DNA from: Gnetum montanum
Lineage: Eukaryota > Streptophyta > Gnetopsida > Gnetales > Gnetaceae
Length of the DNA: 64,000 nucleotides
Assembly (NCBI GenBank): GCA_015680685.1
Contig: MNCI01036463.1
Coordinates: 465,722-529,721, forward strand
Reading direction: 5' to 3'
In this document: positions 12,501 through 22,608 of the stretch, piece by piece
Position numbering within the stretch: position 1 is the first letter of the stretch
Layout of the letters: every line of letters begins with the position of its first letter
The notes under the pieces: model-generated
Told to the model about the DNA's origin: nothing
Databases searched by the model: none
Seen by the model: the letters and a program-made list of their open reading frames with translations, nothing else
Made by a program: the position numbers and the translations under genes

Positions 12501-15500
12501 ACAATATATTCCTCCCATTGGTTCATTTAAAATGAATAATTTAAAAAGGACTTATGAAAACCTAATTAACAACTTAACTTTCATAATGATAGTAAACCAC
12601 CTTACGAGCTGGGATTAAGCAAATCCCATATTCCATTTTTCACATAGATAATTTTGTAAATAAATAAATAAAAGATCATCTGACTGAATACAATAAATAA
12701 TGGTATTTAACTGTCGCAAGAAATAACAGATGCATGTACAAATGTAACTCGTTCCATTCATTTCATTTCTCACCACTGCAAATGAGTCTAGGTAAGATTC
12801 AAAACGAGTATGATTGGTTATATTATGCTTCCAAAGAAATAGCATGGATGCATTAGGGATAATATGGATAAAGATAGGGATAAATCCTAGTTAAACAATG
12901 AGCTAGCCATTAAAAGCATTCACAGGCTGCACTTGCGTAGGTGCATCAAGGGTTTGTTCAGCATGGTTTAGCTTCAGTGCAGTATCATGGCAGGGGTTCA
13001 GCCAGGTCTGGTCCACTTGGAAGTAGGTTGTCCTTCGCAATATAGCTCCAATGCGGAGCCATGGCTGCTGCCGTGATGGCTGAGCCCAATGGGGGTTCAA
13101 CTAAGTCCAGTTCAGCTGGAGGTGGGTTTTTCCTTTACAGAGATCCTCAAGGGTCTTCATCCGGTTGAGGCTAAGAAGGCAAATCTCAAAGAGGGCATTG
13201 ATTTTGTGGTGGCAAAAACAGAAGATGGTTTTGGGATGTTAATCTTAAAGAAAGTGCTTACAACGTAGTAGCAACAATTAAAGAACACTCTAGTGGGCAC
13301 ATTATTAGACCATGCTCCCTCATTTTGTGACATGCATACCTACTAGAAACATGCACGACCTTCAATGGCTATGAAGATTGCTCCTCTTCAAGGTAATGCG
13401 TTCTTTTTTGAATTTGGTTCCAAATCAGACATGCAAATGGTGAAAGCACAGATCGCCTAGAGACTGGGGAATTTGGTTATGCAAGTGAAGAAATAGAAAC
13501 CCTATTTCCTTCTGATGCTAAAGGAGAAACCTGGCACAGTCAAAGCTGTTAAAGATTTTGTCATCTAGATATGGCTACCTAGCCTTCCAGTGGAGTTTTG
13601 ATTGGAATGAGTGGTTAGCTGCCTAGCAAGATACTTGGGGGAGCTACTTTCTATTGACGACTGCACCCTCAAAGGTTTTCCAGCCCTTGCAGCCAAGATT
13701 TACATCCACATGTACTAGGAGGTGGACCTTATCCATCAAGTTGAGCTTGAAGGCCTGCATGGTATGTTCCTGCAACACCTGCAACAAGTTGCTTTTAAAA
13801 ACTTTCTGAATGCTTGCAAGAACTATATGAAGAAAGGCTATATTTCAATCTCCTAACCAGTAAAGGCCACAGTTGGGTGTTGCCATTAGAACAATCCAAA
13901 TGGGAAAGGTGGGGGAGCCTCTAGGCACATTGCAAACCATCCCAACTAGGGCAATGAGATCCCTCTGCCCAAAGATAGCACACAACTGATTAAAGGATAG
14001 GAATTGCATGGCTTGGTTGTGTCGAGAATGCCATTTGTGGAACCTCATGGACCCACATCCAACATTGACACATTGGCCAACAAGATGATGGCAAATCCTC
14101 AATCACAAGGCATTGTGCTCAATAGTCTAAATTTCAGCTTCCTTAACAGTAGAATCCACATGCCTATCAAGAACCCCTTTCCCTCCAATGAGGGATATTG
14201 GCAACGGCAAGGCAAGTTGGCAAGGTCCTCAAAGAACTCCCACTCACATGCAATGGATATAGAACAGCACGACATAGAACAGCATGACCCCCCAAAAATA
14301 GGCAACATTCAAAGTTCAAGCTTCAAGTGGAGTTGCACGCAAACAATGCAAAAGGGCCCTCCCATTACTCTCAAGGGCAAGTCCCTAGGCACCCTTGAGG
14401 AAACGCTTCTAGGACCTAGATCTCAAAGGTGATCATGGATGGCAAACAAGGCACCATTGACAATTCTTTTAGCAGCCCATTATAGAAGCACAAGAGGTAA
14501 AAAGTTCATGAATGCAAGACAATAAAAAAGTGCCAATCTCCAATAATGAAGATTCTCTCATAGAATCTCAACAAGCTACATAACACAAATAAGTTGTTTT
14601 TGTAGAATATGGTTGTCAATGAGCAAAATGGTATCCTTTTTTTTACAAGAAACTAGAATGCTTATTCTGCCTTTTTCCTTTCTTAACAATTACGGGAGTT
14701 TTTGGGAGACATTGATTGATTTTAGTGGTACGCTTGTTGTTTTGTGGAGAATGGGTTTGCACTTACAAATTTTGCCACACAATCATTTAATTATTAGTGT
14801 TGCCAGAGAAGGTTTCAATATTCTTAATGTTTGGAGTGATCAAGAAGTGTTTATTCACAATGTTCTTGATGTTTCCATGTCCGGTGTCTAGGTGGTCAGA
14901 GGAGATTACAACATGGTTAAATGTAAGTTTGACACATCTAGTGATTGCTTTTTAATCAAGGAAGTGTAATTTTTTTAGAGAACTGGAGTTGCAAAGCAAT
15001 CTAGTGGAGTTAATTCCATAGGCATTCGCTTGTTCTGGAAATACACAGTAGAAAATGAAGTGCATCCTTGCTTGACCACTTCTTTGTCTCCAATACTCTC
15101 TAGAGAAATTTTTCCCCAGTCAGCTCAGCTCTCCCCTAGTTGCTTTCAGACCACTACCCTATCTCGTGTTGTATTGGCATGGCTCGGTCTCAACCTCATA
15201 CTTTCTGTTTTGAGAACATGTAGATTCATGATATGGTGTCATCAAGGAAAGAACTGGCTGAGATTTGGAGCAAGAGTTACACCTGCTCAAGCTCTAGGCC
15301 TTCATCGAGAAGCTCACACTCTTTCAAAAAGGCTGCATGCAAGTAATACTAAGATGCCCAAGGAGCTTTCAAGATCCACCAATGATGAGGAATGCCTCTC
15401 CTATTTCTTCAACATGCAAACAAGGGAGTAGAATTTTTGGGCAGCATGTAGAGAGCAACATATCTTTTCCGAGCAAAGAGCAAAAGATCAATAGATTAAA

Positions 15501-18500
15501 GATGGTAATCAGAATTCCCACTATTTTCACATAGTGGCAGCCCAAAAGAATGCCAAGCAACAGTTGGACTCCTTTTCTTTGGATGCTTCAGTAGACCCCC
15601 GGCTATATCAAGACTTTTTCTCAAAGCTTTTTACCAATGATTGATCTATTAGCATGTCTTCCCTTACATGCCTGTCGCACATGAGCTCTCTCCAGAAATT
15701 AAAAAGAAATTTGCACGACCATAGCAGGGCCTCCCAAAAACAAATCCCCTAACCCGGATGGTTGGAACTTCAAATCCTTTCAATCTTATTGTATGGGCAA
15801 CAAATTTGCCAATGTCCTCCCAAGCTAGTTCACTTGTGTCACTTTTATTAGATGTTGGAATGATACTTTGCTCATCCTCCTTCCCAAGAAGAAGGTAATA
15901 GCTTCACCAATTGATTGTCGTCCTATCAAGTTATGCAATTATCTGTCCAAAGTCCTTTTGTCCTTGCGAGTGTTTCATCTGCCAACATTTTCTCCCAAAC
16001 ATCATCAAACCAGATCAGTTTGACTTTATCCCAAGAAGAAACACTGCAAAGAGTGTTATCGAACCACATGAGGCAATCCATCAAGCCAAATCTCAAAAGC
16101 AAGCAATTTGTGTGCTTAAGCTTGACCTCACCAAAGCATATGATAGGGTGGATTAGAATGTCCTCAGTCAGACTTTGAAGCTTTTAGGTTTTAGTAACTA
16201 GTTTTGTGATTTTGTTTCTTTCTCACTTGGCTTTACACGTTTTAGGGTTCAAGTCAAGGAGACTACGTTGGAGCCTTTTACCGCCTCCCGAAGTTTGCAG
16301 CAAGGGGAGCCTTTGTCTACTTACCTTATTTTCTTTTTAGCAAATAATCTTCTTTGTTGCTTGGACATGTGTGGAGTTCAGTAACCTTTCGGCTGGGAAG
16401 AAAGAAACCTCTAGTACGCTAATGATACCCTCATCTTCTTCAAGGTGTCTATAGATAAGGCTCACAAGGCTTGCAAGCCCTTGGATCTCTTCAACAAATG
16501 CACAGGTTTGCCTGTTAATTAGTCGAAGTTGGTGTGCATGGAAACCAACTTCCCACCCACTAAGTTTCAGCGCATTATCAATATTCTTCAATGACAAATC
16601 AGGAAGCTTCCAATTACCTATCTGGGGCAACCTCTTTTCATTAGCCCTACCAAAGTCTATGTTAGAACCAATGCTAGACAAACTTCAGCAAAAGCTCACA
16701 TCATGGCAAGGATTATTACTCTCTACAGCCAGAAAGCTTACTATGGTCAAAATAGTTCTTTTGAGCATTCCCATTTATGCCATCTCAATCCTCGTACCTC
16801 TAGCTGGGGTGCTTAATAAAATTGACCAGAATTGTTTGTAGTTTCATTTGGTGCATCGCTTCCACGTGATGCAATGGGAGCTGGCAACTTGTCCTACGCA
16901 TAATAGAGGTTGTAGAATTTGGCTCATATAGGATCAAGTGAACATTCTTGCAGCCAAACTTGCTTTTAAAATCTAGACTTCCTCAAACAAGTTATGGCTC
17001 CACTGCGCTGATAAAAAATATGGCTCCATTGATACTCCTCCTATTGACACTTTCGATGGTGTAGTGTTCAATGAGACAAGGATGGGTTTTTCTTGAATCA
17101 TTAAGCACCTAGTCTTTTGGGGATGGCAACCTCCATATTGCCTCACTCCCTAGTGGCCCCAAGTCTTCCATTTCCGTAGATGATCTTTCTCCAACAGTTC
17201 TTAATTGGTTATGTCAAAAAGGCATTATGATTTTAAAATTGGCTTGGTTCCTAGCTTCCCCCATCTTCTCCTACCACTAATGCAATGGCACCCCATCAAT
17301 TATTTGGCCTTCAAGATGCTTTTCAAAAATGGTCATGCTCAAGAAGAATTGGATATCTTCTTTCCTTTTCCCATACCATCAAGAAGAATTGGATATCTTC
17401 CTTATTTAACCAATCCTTTGGGTAGGATGGGTGATGATCCTTCCTTTGGAAGCTTCTTTCCCAGCCAAAAGTTCATTTTTTTTTTCGGTTGGTTGTTAGG
17501 ACATCAAGCCATGCTAACCTCAAATAATCTAAAACATTGAGGATATCAAATGGCCTCTCATTGTGTCCTCTACCTTCATCATTCAAAGATGTTGGAAGAT
17601 CTAGTTAATGAATGCTCTTTTTGAAAGTCTAATAGCATGCTTATCATGAGAACACAGACCCTCAAGCACACTATAAGAAACACCAAATGTCAATCAAAAT
17701 CATGGAGGTTTAGGACTTGGAAAGTCCTAGACAATGTGATGACAACTGTCACACATGCATATTGTTTTTGGATGTCCTCTCCACAACCCTCCCCTCCCCT
17801 CCCCCCCAACCCAACCCAACCGGCAATGACTTTTGTCTTTGGTTCAACTCCCTTCAATGGGACTTTTTGTCTATGTACATGCTTGAGCCTTTACTAGGGA
17901 GTTGCTTTAGTTTATTTATGGTTGATTGTGTTTTCCATGTCCAAGCAATCAAGTGACTCTATTTTGTGATGCTTTGCTGAGGGTCACTGTTATGTTTTGT
18001 TACCTAGTCCCTAGGGGTCAAGCACAGTTGCTATTTTCCTTTAATAAATCTTCACTACCACTTTCTCCTTCAAAATATGAATGAAGATATTAAACCCAAA
18101 TGCCAATACGCATGCCTCTTATATAAATATTACATTTACAAGGACAACTTATATATGTCTATCTATCAATGCTAACTCGTATAGATTTAGCTCAATGCTA
18201 AATGCATAAATGGCTACTCTAAACTTGTAGCCAATCCCATTTTAGTTGGAAGAAGGCTAAGATGATGATGATGGCCACTCTAAACTTGTCACTTATTTCA
18301 TAACCTTCAGTCTTTTAGAAAAACCAATAGAAGTTTATTTTTTAAGTTGATGAAGTTCCTAATGCGACAACCTGTAGGTTACAGTTTGAACTTTGCTTAC
18401 ATGTCCTTTAAAAGGTCATACAAACAAAAAAGATTTAAGGTTATACATAAACAACAACAACCCTTCACCCTCCTCACTGCTCCACAGCATCCCCAAGTTT

Positions 18501-21500
18501 TTTAAAATAGGAGAAAGCTATTAAGATGCTTTAAATTCTTTTTGAAAAGATAAAATAATGAAATTTTTTAATTATATTATTTTAAGAATGCTTTCCAATT
18601 TCGATTCTCATTTTGAAAATAAATACAAGTACGCAAACTTTCATAGAAACTCCCAATCAATTTTTTATCAACATGTCTGTATAACGCACCCAAAACCGAA
18701 AACCAACAGGTATCACCAACCAGACAAGCTTTTTCAAATTTTTACAGAAGAGAACATCTTGTATTAAAGAACCCCTCAAAATATGATCCATTTTGCAAGT
18801 GACAAATATACAATGTAATGAAAATTAAATGTCAAATGAGATTTATTTCAGTTCCAAGCATTTTGACAATTTTTTTTCACCAAGAGGCCAATTGCCGGTT
18901 AACATTGACAGGCTCCTAATTTGTCACAGTAAATATAATGGTAGCATATCATATCTCTGGAAAAATTTCACAAAAATGCTCTCTGCTAATTATAGATATA
19001 TATTGCAAGTATATAGCTAAACTAGTTGAATCACCATCCTTATGATGAAGTTCTCTATGCTATGCCAAATTCCAAGTACAAGTTGAACAATAAGGGGGTG
19101 GGGGTTACTATTTTATGCATTTTAATGCTGCAGCATCAAAGCAAAAATTATTTAGTCAAAACAGTAAAAGGAATGTCTCAGCCATTTAGCAAATGCCATT
19201 TTCTCTTAAGGAAACTCCAGCCATTTTCTCTGCACAACATCCCAACCATTTTCTCCCCTAAAAACTCTGCAAGGTTTGTAGAAGCATGCTGCATAGGAAG
19301 AAGCATTTCTTATTCTTCTTCTGCAGCAGCATGTTCTTCTCTTCGTGAAGCCACAGACAAAGAAGCATATTGTTGTTGACAATTTTTTCTTCCATTTCTA
19401 GCTTTGTTTTTCTTTTTTCTTTTTTTTCTCCACTTCTAGCTTTGCTTTGCAAAATTGCTGCAAACTGGAGTTATTTCGGTATAAGTGAAGGAAGCAATAC
19501 ACTTCTTCATTCATTCTCTGTAACATTTGTGCTTGATTTTGAACAATGATTGATTTTGGCTTATTTTTTATTCCTTTCTTGACTAATGGCATTTAGAAAA
19601 AGGCTTTAATTCAGCAAGTTGAACTTATGGTGTAAAGAAATGTTGAATTGCATTGAAAATGATGGTGTAGAAAAAAGCTGATTTGATTGGTTGCATTGTA
19701 ACCTCTGCTTTTTGTTGATGCTATACACACAGATATTATTTCTCCTTATAGTTGTTACCTTTTGTACTGTGAAACAACAATTCTTTACTGCCTGCTGTAC
19801 ACACAACCATTTCAGTGCTGTGAAAGAGCAATTCTTTCCTTCTTTTTGTTGGAGACACAACCATTCCATATATATTGTATAAAAATAAGTGATGTACACT
19901 GTGTTGCTTCTTTAGTTAGCTTGGTTAGCTGACTTAACAATAATTTCTATTACTGTGAGAGATATGTTACCTCTTTAGGACTTAAAAAATAAAGTTTTGT
20001 GGCTGTTATCACTAATGGTATAAGGACCCCTTCTAATATGGTAATAGAAAGTAACCTCACTCCCTATTGTTCAACCTTCCCAACAAATATAATTCTCACA
20101 AAAAAGCATTCCTACACTCTGCTAGTTAAAATCCTAGGGTTTCTAAGCTTATTATACAAATTCATAGGGGATAATTGTACTTTACAGGTTTAGCAATTTT
20201 CCCCACCAATACCACTTTCAAATTTGCCCTTTGCACACCAATACCACTTTGAACATTGTTATTCCATTTTGGTACCCTTGGAAAATTTTAAAACAAAAGA
20301 AAGATTGTAAAGTTTTGGCATCTGCAATATTTAGTGCAGTCTACACCTTCATCATCACCACTCAGCTCAATTTCCAAACTTTCTAGTGAGGTGATACTTC
20401 GATCCAATACAAATAAAAATAATCAGTGTTGAATTGTGGTTCTTCAAATTTATTTGTAATTGTTGAAGAAGAGTTACCAGTTCTTTACCTTTGCTTTTAG
20501 TAGTTCTATTCTCTCAAGAATTTAGCTACACTGTAAGTATGTAAAGCTTTGAATTCTTAGTCAATGTGCAGTGTAATTTTTCTTGTCTGACATTTTCGCC
20601 AAAAGTTGTGTTACAGCGGACATGGAAAACTTTGAAAATGAAGATATGGGCAAGAAAAAATATTGACCAAACAAAATAGTTCCAGCTCAACAAAGTAATA
20701 CTAATGCTGGAGCATCAGATTCCAGTCTTTCATAAACTCATTGTTATTGCATCAAAAGACATGAATGTTAAAAGATTCAATTGTATTTTGCCAAGAAATT
20801 GGTTTGCTTTCTCCATCTGCATCTATTTTGTGTGACAAGTGCAATGATCTAATACAAATAAAAAAGGACAATTCCTTAATTGATGGCTATAGGTGCGTTT
20901 GTTACATATGCAAAACAAAAAAAAGGATTAAGACATAAGGCATGGATGAGAAGATCACATCTAAGTTTGAGACAAACTCTTTTCCTTGTGTACTATTGGT
21001 GTTGGAAACTGCCTGAAGATTTTGTTGCTTCAGATCTACAAATAAGTGCAAAAATTGTAGTGGATTGGTAAAATTTTTACAGGAACATCAGCTCTGATTC
21101 ATTGCTGTTAAATCCTTCAAAATTTGGAGGACGGGGTAAAATTGTGAAAGTCGATGAATCAAAATTTAGAAAATCAAAATACAGCGAAGATAAGAAAGTT
21201 GAAGGTTTATGGGTAGTCGGAGGCATTGAAAGAGGTTCATATAATATGTTTATGCTAAAGGTTAATAGGGCAAAAAAAACACTAATCAATATTATTTTCA
21301 ATCATAATGAACCTGGACGCACAATTTATTCAGACATGTGAAAGGCTTATGATACTGACTATCTTCAGCAGTTAAAACTCCATCACAATATGGTTAATCA
21401 TTCAATTTCTTTTAAAGATCCTTGAACTGGTATTCATACTGCAAAATTATGAGTACATAGCAAGGTATCAAAGCTTCATGACCTAAATATGGTACCACAA

Positions 21501-22608
21501 AAGAGCTTCAAGATTCTTATTTGTTAGAATATATGTGGTGGCGAAAATTTGTGAAGACTAAAGAAGATACATTTCTTCCATTTATTCAACAAATTATCAA
21601 ATACAGATTAGAATAAAGAAAAATAGTATGAAGAACAATTAAGTTGAAAACATGTTCTACTTTGTTTTACATTGTAACAAATGTTACTGTATTTCTGCTA
21701 TGCATAGGTGTTCACTGTGTTTTAAATTTGTTTAATAATTTGAATTTAGTGTTTCTGTTCTATGCGTGTTCTGGTGGAGTTAATGGTTTGAATTTAGTCT
21801 TTGTGTTCTGTGTGTGTTCTGGAGGAGTTCATTGTAATGATGTCTCTGTTTAAATTGTTTTCCTGAAGCTGCAAGACTGACGATGATCTCTGTTTATTTG
21901 TGGTGACCGTAAGAATGATGTTTGAAATTTAAATGTATTATTACATTTTTTACATATGGATCTTTTTTTAACCTATGGCAGAGAACTCAGACGTATTGAT
22001 CATTGGCGAGAGCGCGGTTCAAAATGCCAATTTTTTTGTTAAATGTTTATCGGTCGGACGGTCCACCCGTAAAGTACAATTATCCCCAAACTAACAACCT
22101 CTGTTAATATTCAGCTAAAACATGTAACCACAGTAGGTAGCTTCATGTGTTCAACAATTTTTTTTCTTTCCTCGGCACGTAATGCTCCGCAACAATTTTA
22201 GCCGATTCGTCAGAGCCATCTGACGATCGCCCGCGGAGCAAAAGCATCTTAATTCGAAACCCTACCCACTCCCCTGCTGAAAAAATTCAAACCCTTAAGA
22301 CGTCTTAACAAAAATCCACGCAGCAAACAACAACATAGATTCTTTGAAAGTTTGCCACGAAAAAAACAAAGCCTTCAAATGGACCGCACGCACTCGAATT
22401 CAGAAGCAAGAAACGGAAATTCATGATTAAAGAATGAACATACTTGAGATCGTTTGCGCTTGGAACCTGCTCCTGGAGCGTGGGCTTGGTCGTCATCATG
22501 GTGGACGGCGTGAGAATGAGAATGAAAATGAGAAGAAGAAGGGCGCGAAGGATTAGGCTTGGGGCAGTACTTAATTCCGGTCCTGGCAATCTTGAAAGAG
22601 ATCCCCAT
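358..22608 (-). CDS. PHL: SPT20-domain protein, PHL-like; nine coding exons, 3' part outside the window
   Basis: The product resembles Arabidopsis PHYTOCHROME-DEPENDENT LATE-FLOWERING, a nuclear SPT20-domain protein linked to flowering control and to the SAGA coactivator. Nine exons join in frame on the minus strand: 22608-22444, 11894-11813, 11690-11626, 11517-11437, 3602-3522, 3124-2963, 2876-2778, 2686-1248 and 581-358. Together they make 2398 nt, or 799 codons plus one base. The N-terminus MGISFKIARTG matches the family start. The SPT20 core follows in exons 3-7 (SLNLFLDGFSIGKPTE, LHPYDRK, FPGDILGDIPCKYVDG, ENIVKDILSMAEESWSY). A long Ser/Gln-rich, low-complexity region fills exon 8, and the KTRIMNF motif lies in exon 9. 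Introns 1 and 4 are about 10.5 and 7.8 kb and full of transposons. No stop or frameshift was found in the joined frame, so the gene looks functional. Similarity was judged from memory of the family, and the rest of the gene lies beyond position 1. Confidence 0.88.
582..1247 (-). other. Intron 8 of the PHL-like gene
   Basis: A 666-bp intron between a GTGCTT donor and an AAATCACAG acceptor. It holds no recognisable transposon. Short open frames on the minus strand here have no family resemblance and are treated as chance. Confidence 0.75.
1248..2686 (-). CDS. PHL: Exon 8 of the PHL-like gene (large low-complexity exon)
   Basis: The exon is 1439 nt and encodes the long Ser/Gln/Pro-rich middle. 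It begins VKLGVPITRRERTRR (family: basic RRKRLRQ stretch) and includes QQALRRRPEPLPKTP, matching the family RRTNSLPKT motif. It ends IENLSILVAIAKR, matching the short helix before the next conserved block. Donor is AAAAG|GTGCTT; two bases of an Arg codon are completed by exon 9. The acceptor TTTAAAG is weak, so the exact start is the least certain boundary. Confidence 0.88.
2778..2876 (-). CDS. PHL: Exon 7 of the PHL-like gene (end of SPT20 core)
   Basis: The exon has 33 codons: EIESRILKAMRPKLRLDPTP then MLDRLCDSVKSNK. It matches VESRILKALQPELCLDPLPRLDRL of the family. The acceptor is TTTTAG and the donor AAG|GTAAGG. The exon lacks an internal ATG, so simple ORF scans miss it. Confidence 0.9.
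2963..3124 (-). CDS. PHL: Exon 6 of the PHL-like gene (SPT20 core)
   Basis: The exon has 54 codons, opening V-R-DYR (family V-H-DYR) and containing PTMENIVKDILSMAEESWSY, which aligns with the ENVVKDIPSM-D-SWTY segment. The acceptor is ATGCAG and the donor ATG|GTTTGT. Confidence 0.9.
3522..3602 (-). CDS. PHL: Exon 5 of the PHL-like gene (SPT20 core)
   Basis: The exon has 27 codons: AIEGGWFPGDILGDIPCKYV then DGGVICE. It aligns closely with AIEAGRLPGDILEDIPCKFVDGVVICE of Arabidopsis PHL, the most conserved part of the domain. The acceptor is CATAG and the donor GAG|GTATGT. Confidence 0.92.
5051..9146 (+). mobile_element. 5'-truncated LINE (L1-like), 4.1 kb, with 12-bp target-site duplication
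   Basis: The 12-mer acaattggggaa occurs at 5039-5050 and 9147-9158, directly outside the element. An A-rich tail (9133-9140) lies just inside the right copy. Between them lies a plus-strand L1 ORF2 from the region before the reverse transcriptase to the 3' end, followed by a G/T-rich 3' UTR. The endonuclease is absent, as expected for 5' truncation. Base composition is clearly more GC-rich than the surrounding intron. The element opposes the host gene's transcription. Confidence 0.88.
5440..7700 (+). pseudogene. LINE reverse transcriptase (ORF2), broken
   Basis: Reverse transcriptase of an L1-like retrotransposon. Visible blocks in order: WLREGDKHTRFF before the RT; NKALGPDRWPIEFFK; FQPIGVCNTLLRVFSKML; ELDITKAYDTVSW; GLRQGDPLSPLLFI; YANDKMVF, where YADD is expected; YLGMPIF; and GKKMHLVSW after the thumb. 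A cysteine/histidine zf-RVT-like tail (LEMLHHLIYGC) follows near 7510. In-frame stops near 5521, 6170 and 6820 and later shifts break it. A 45-bp block is duplicated around an N at 6399, probably an assembly join. Confidence 0.9.
9873..10290 (+). pseudogene. Penelope-like element GIY-YIG endonuclease fragment
   Basis: The frame carries SVYQLECSCGKLYIGESGKS then ILKEHEGNIKH. This fits the C-terminal GIY-YIG nuclease of Penelope-like retroelements, whose pattern is VY-I-C-CGK-YIGET-R-L--RLKEH. After a stop and a shift the resemblance continues near 10170-10285 (TWQLEKCNVLAKI, QRKFRKSIDMKL), fitting the helix-rich tail after the nuclease. The Arg of the RLKEH block is lost. The reverse transcriptase is not visible upstream, so this is a 5'-truncated, decayed copy. 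Penelope-like elements (Dryad) have been reported in conifers as an ancient transfer from arthropods. Confidence 0.78.
11437..11517 (-). CDS. PHL: Exon 4 of the PHL-like gene, with a GC splice donor
   Basis: The exon has 27 codons including SLHPYDRKVGTFFQ, matching LHPYDR of the family. The acceptor is TTAG. The 3' boundary must fall after CAG at 11437, because the next residues of the family (AIE-G) resume exactly at exon 5. The intron then begins GCAAAG, so this is a GC-AG intron in phase 0. Confidence 0.82.
11626..11690 (-). CDS. PHL: Exon 3 of the PHL-like gene (start of SPT20 domain)
   Basis: The exon is 65 nt and encodes EQGASFSLNLFLDGFSIGKP-TE. This aligns with the VSF-L-LYPNGYSIGK-TE segment that opens the SPT20 domain in Arabidopsis PHL. 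The acceptor is GTCGACAG and the donor is GAG|GTATAT. The intron between exons 2 and 3 is only 122 bp. Confidence 0.87.
11813..11894 (-). CDS. PHL: Exon 2 of the PHL-like gene
   Basis: The exon is 82 nt, bounded by TTTTTGCAG and G|GTAAGC. It encodes TVFSTVASDHHAAASLLPTS and the first base of the codon shared with exon 3. This corresponds to the variable linker between the family N-terminus and the SPT20 core. Confidence 0.8.
13130..18050 (+). mobile_element. Decayed LINE in intron 1 (ORF1, endonuclease region, RT)
   Basis: Plus-strand remnant of a non-LTR element with many stops and shifts. From about 13540 to 14100 the translation resembles the DUF4283-type ORF1 of plant LINEs (GELLSIDDCTLKGFPALAAK-type wording across frames). 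A degraded endonuclease region follows at about 14600-15240, then RT at about 15720-16840, then a post-RT tail with MASHCVLYL, like the zf-RVT motif, near 17550. No target duplication was found, so both ends are approximate. Confidence 0.75.
15720..16840 (+). pseudogene. LINE reverse transcriptase, broken
   Basis: Blocks recognisable in order across frames: a PNPDGWNFK-like start near 15750; PDQFDFIPRRNTAKSVIE at 16012; LKLDLTKAYDRVD at 16117-16155 followed at once by a stop; LQQGEPLSTYLIFF near 16300; YANDTLIFF near 16405, again N for the first D of YADD; and TYLGQPLF near 16610. At least three stops and several frameshifts make it inactive. It runs against the host gene. Confidence 0.85.
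20167..22087 (+). mobile_element. Merlin-like (IS1016/ISXO2-type) DNA transposon, 1.9 kb
   Basis: Inverted terminal repeats of 22 bp, ggggataattgtactttac plus three bases, lie at 20167-20188 and in reverse complement at 22066-22087, with one mismatch. The nine bases outside the left end (aaattcata) and the right end (aaactaaca) agree at six of nine positions, compatible with a worn 8-9 bp Merlin target duplication. A decayed ISXO2-type transposase lies between. Size, repeats, duplication length and transposase family all agree with Merlin. Inserted in intron 1 in opposite orientation to the gene. Confidence 0.82.
20622..21616 (+). pseudogene. Merlin/ISXO2-like transposase, broken
   Basis: DDE transposase of the IS1016/ISXO2 group. 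Going downstream: ATG at 20622 (MENFENEDMGKKKY); then SIVFCQEIGLLSPS; a zinc ribbon CDKCNDLIQIKKDN and CYICKTKK at about 20835-20920; helical LSLRQTLFLVYYWCW; KIVKVDESKFRKSKY with the first catalytic Asp near 21150; VEGLWVVGGIERGSYN; IYSDM-KAYD with the second Asp near 21330; VNHSISFKDP; and YMWWRKFVKTKEDTFLPFIQ before the stop at 21616. The catalytic Glu block near 21455 is shifted and damaged. Several stops and at least three frameshifts show it is dead. Confidence 0.85.
22444..22608 (-). CDS. PHL: Exon 1 (coding) of the PHL-like gene
   Basis: Exon 1 encodes 55 residues. The start chosen is the second of two adjacent ATGs (22608; the other is 22611), because the family begins M-G-[IV]-S-F-K. 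After the conserved start comes a His/Ser-rich stretch (SHFHSHSHAVHHDDD) and a basic SKRKRS patch that could serve as a nuclear localisation signal. The exon ends CAA|GTATGT, a good donor, in phase 0. Confidence 0.88.

Larger units (their letters stand above)
11895..22443 (-). other. Intron 1 of the PHL-like gene, about 10.5 kb
   Basis: The donor is CAA|GTATGT and the acceptor TTTTTGCAG. It contains a decayed LINE (about 13130-18050) and a Merlin-like DNA transposon (20167-22087), both on the opposite strand to the gene. The stretches 11895-13100, 18060-20166 and 22088-22443 are AT-rich with no recognised gene. Confidence 0.78.

Noticed and set aside
19258-19899. Overlapping ORFs on both strands in intron 1
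   Set aside because: CT/AG-rich simple sequence gives open frames by chance; no motif or family similarity.
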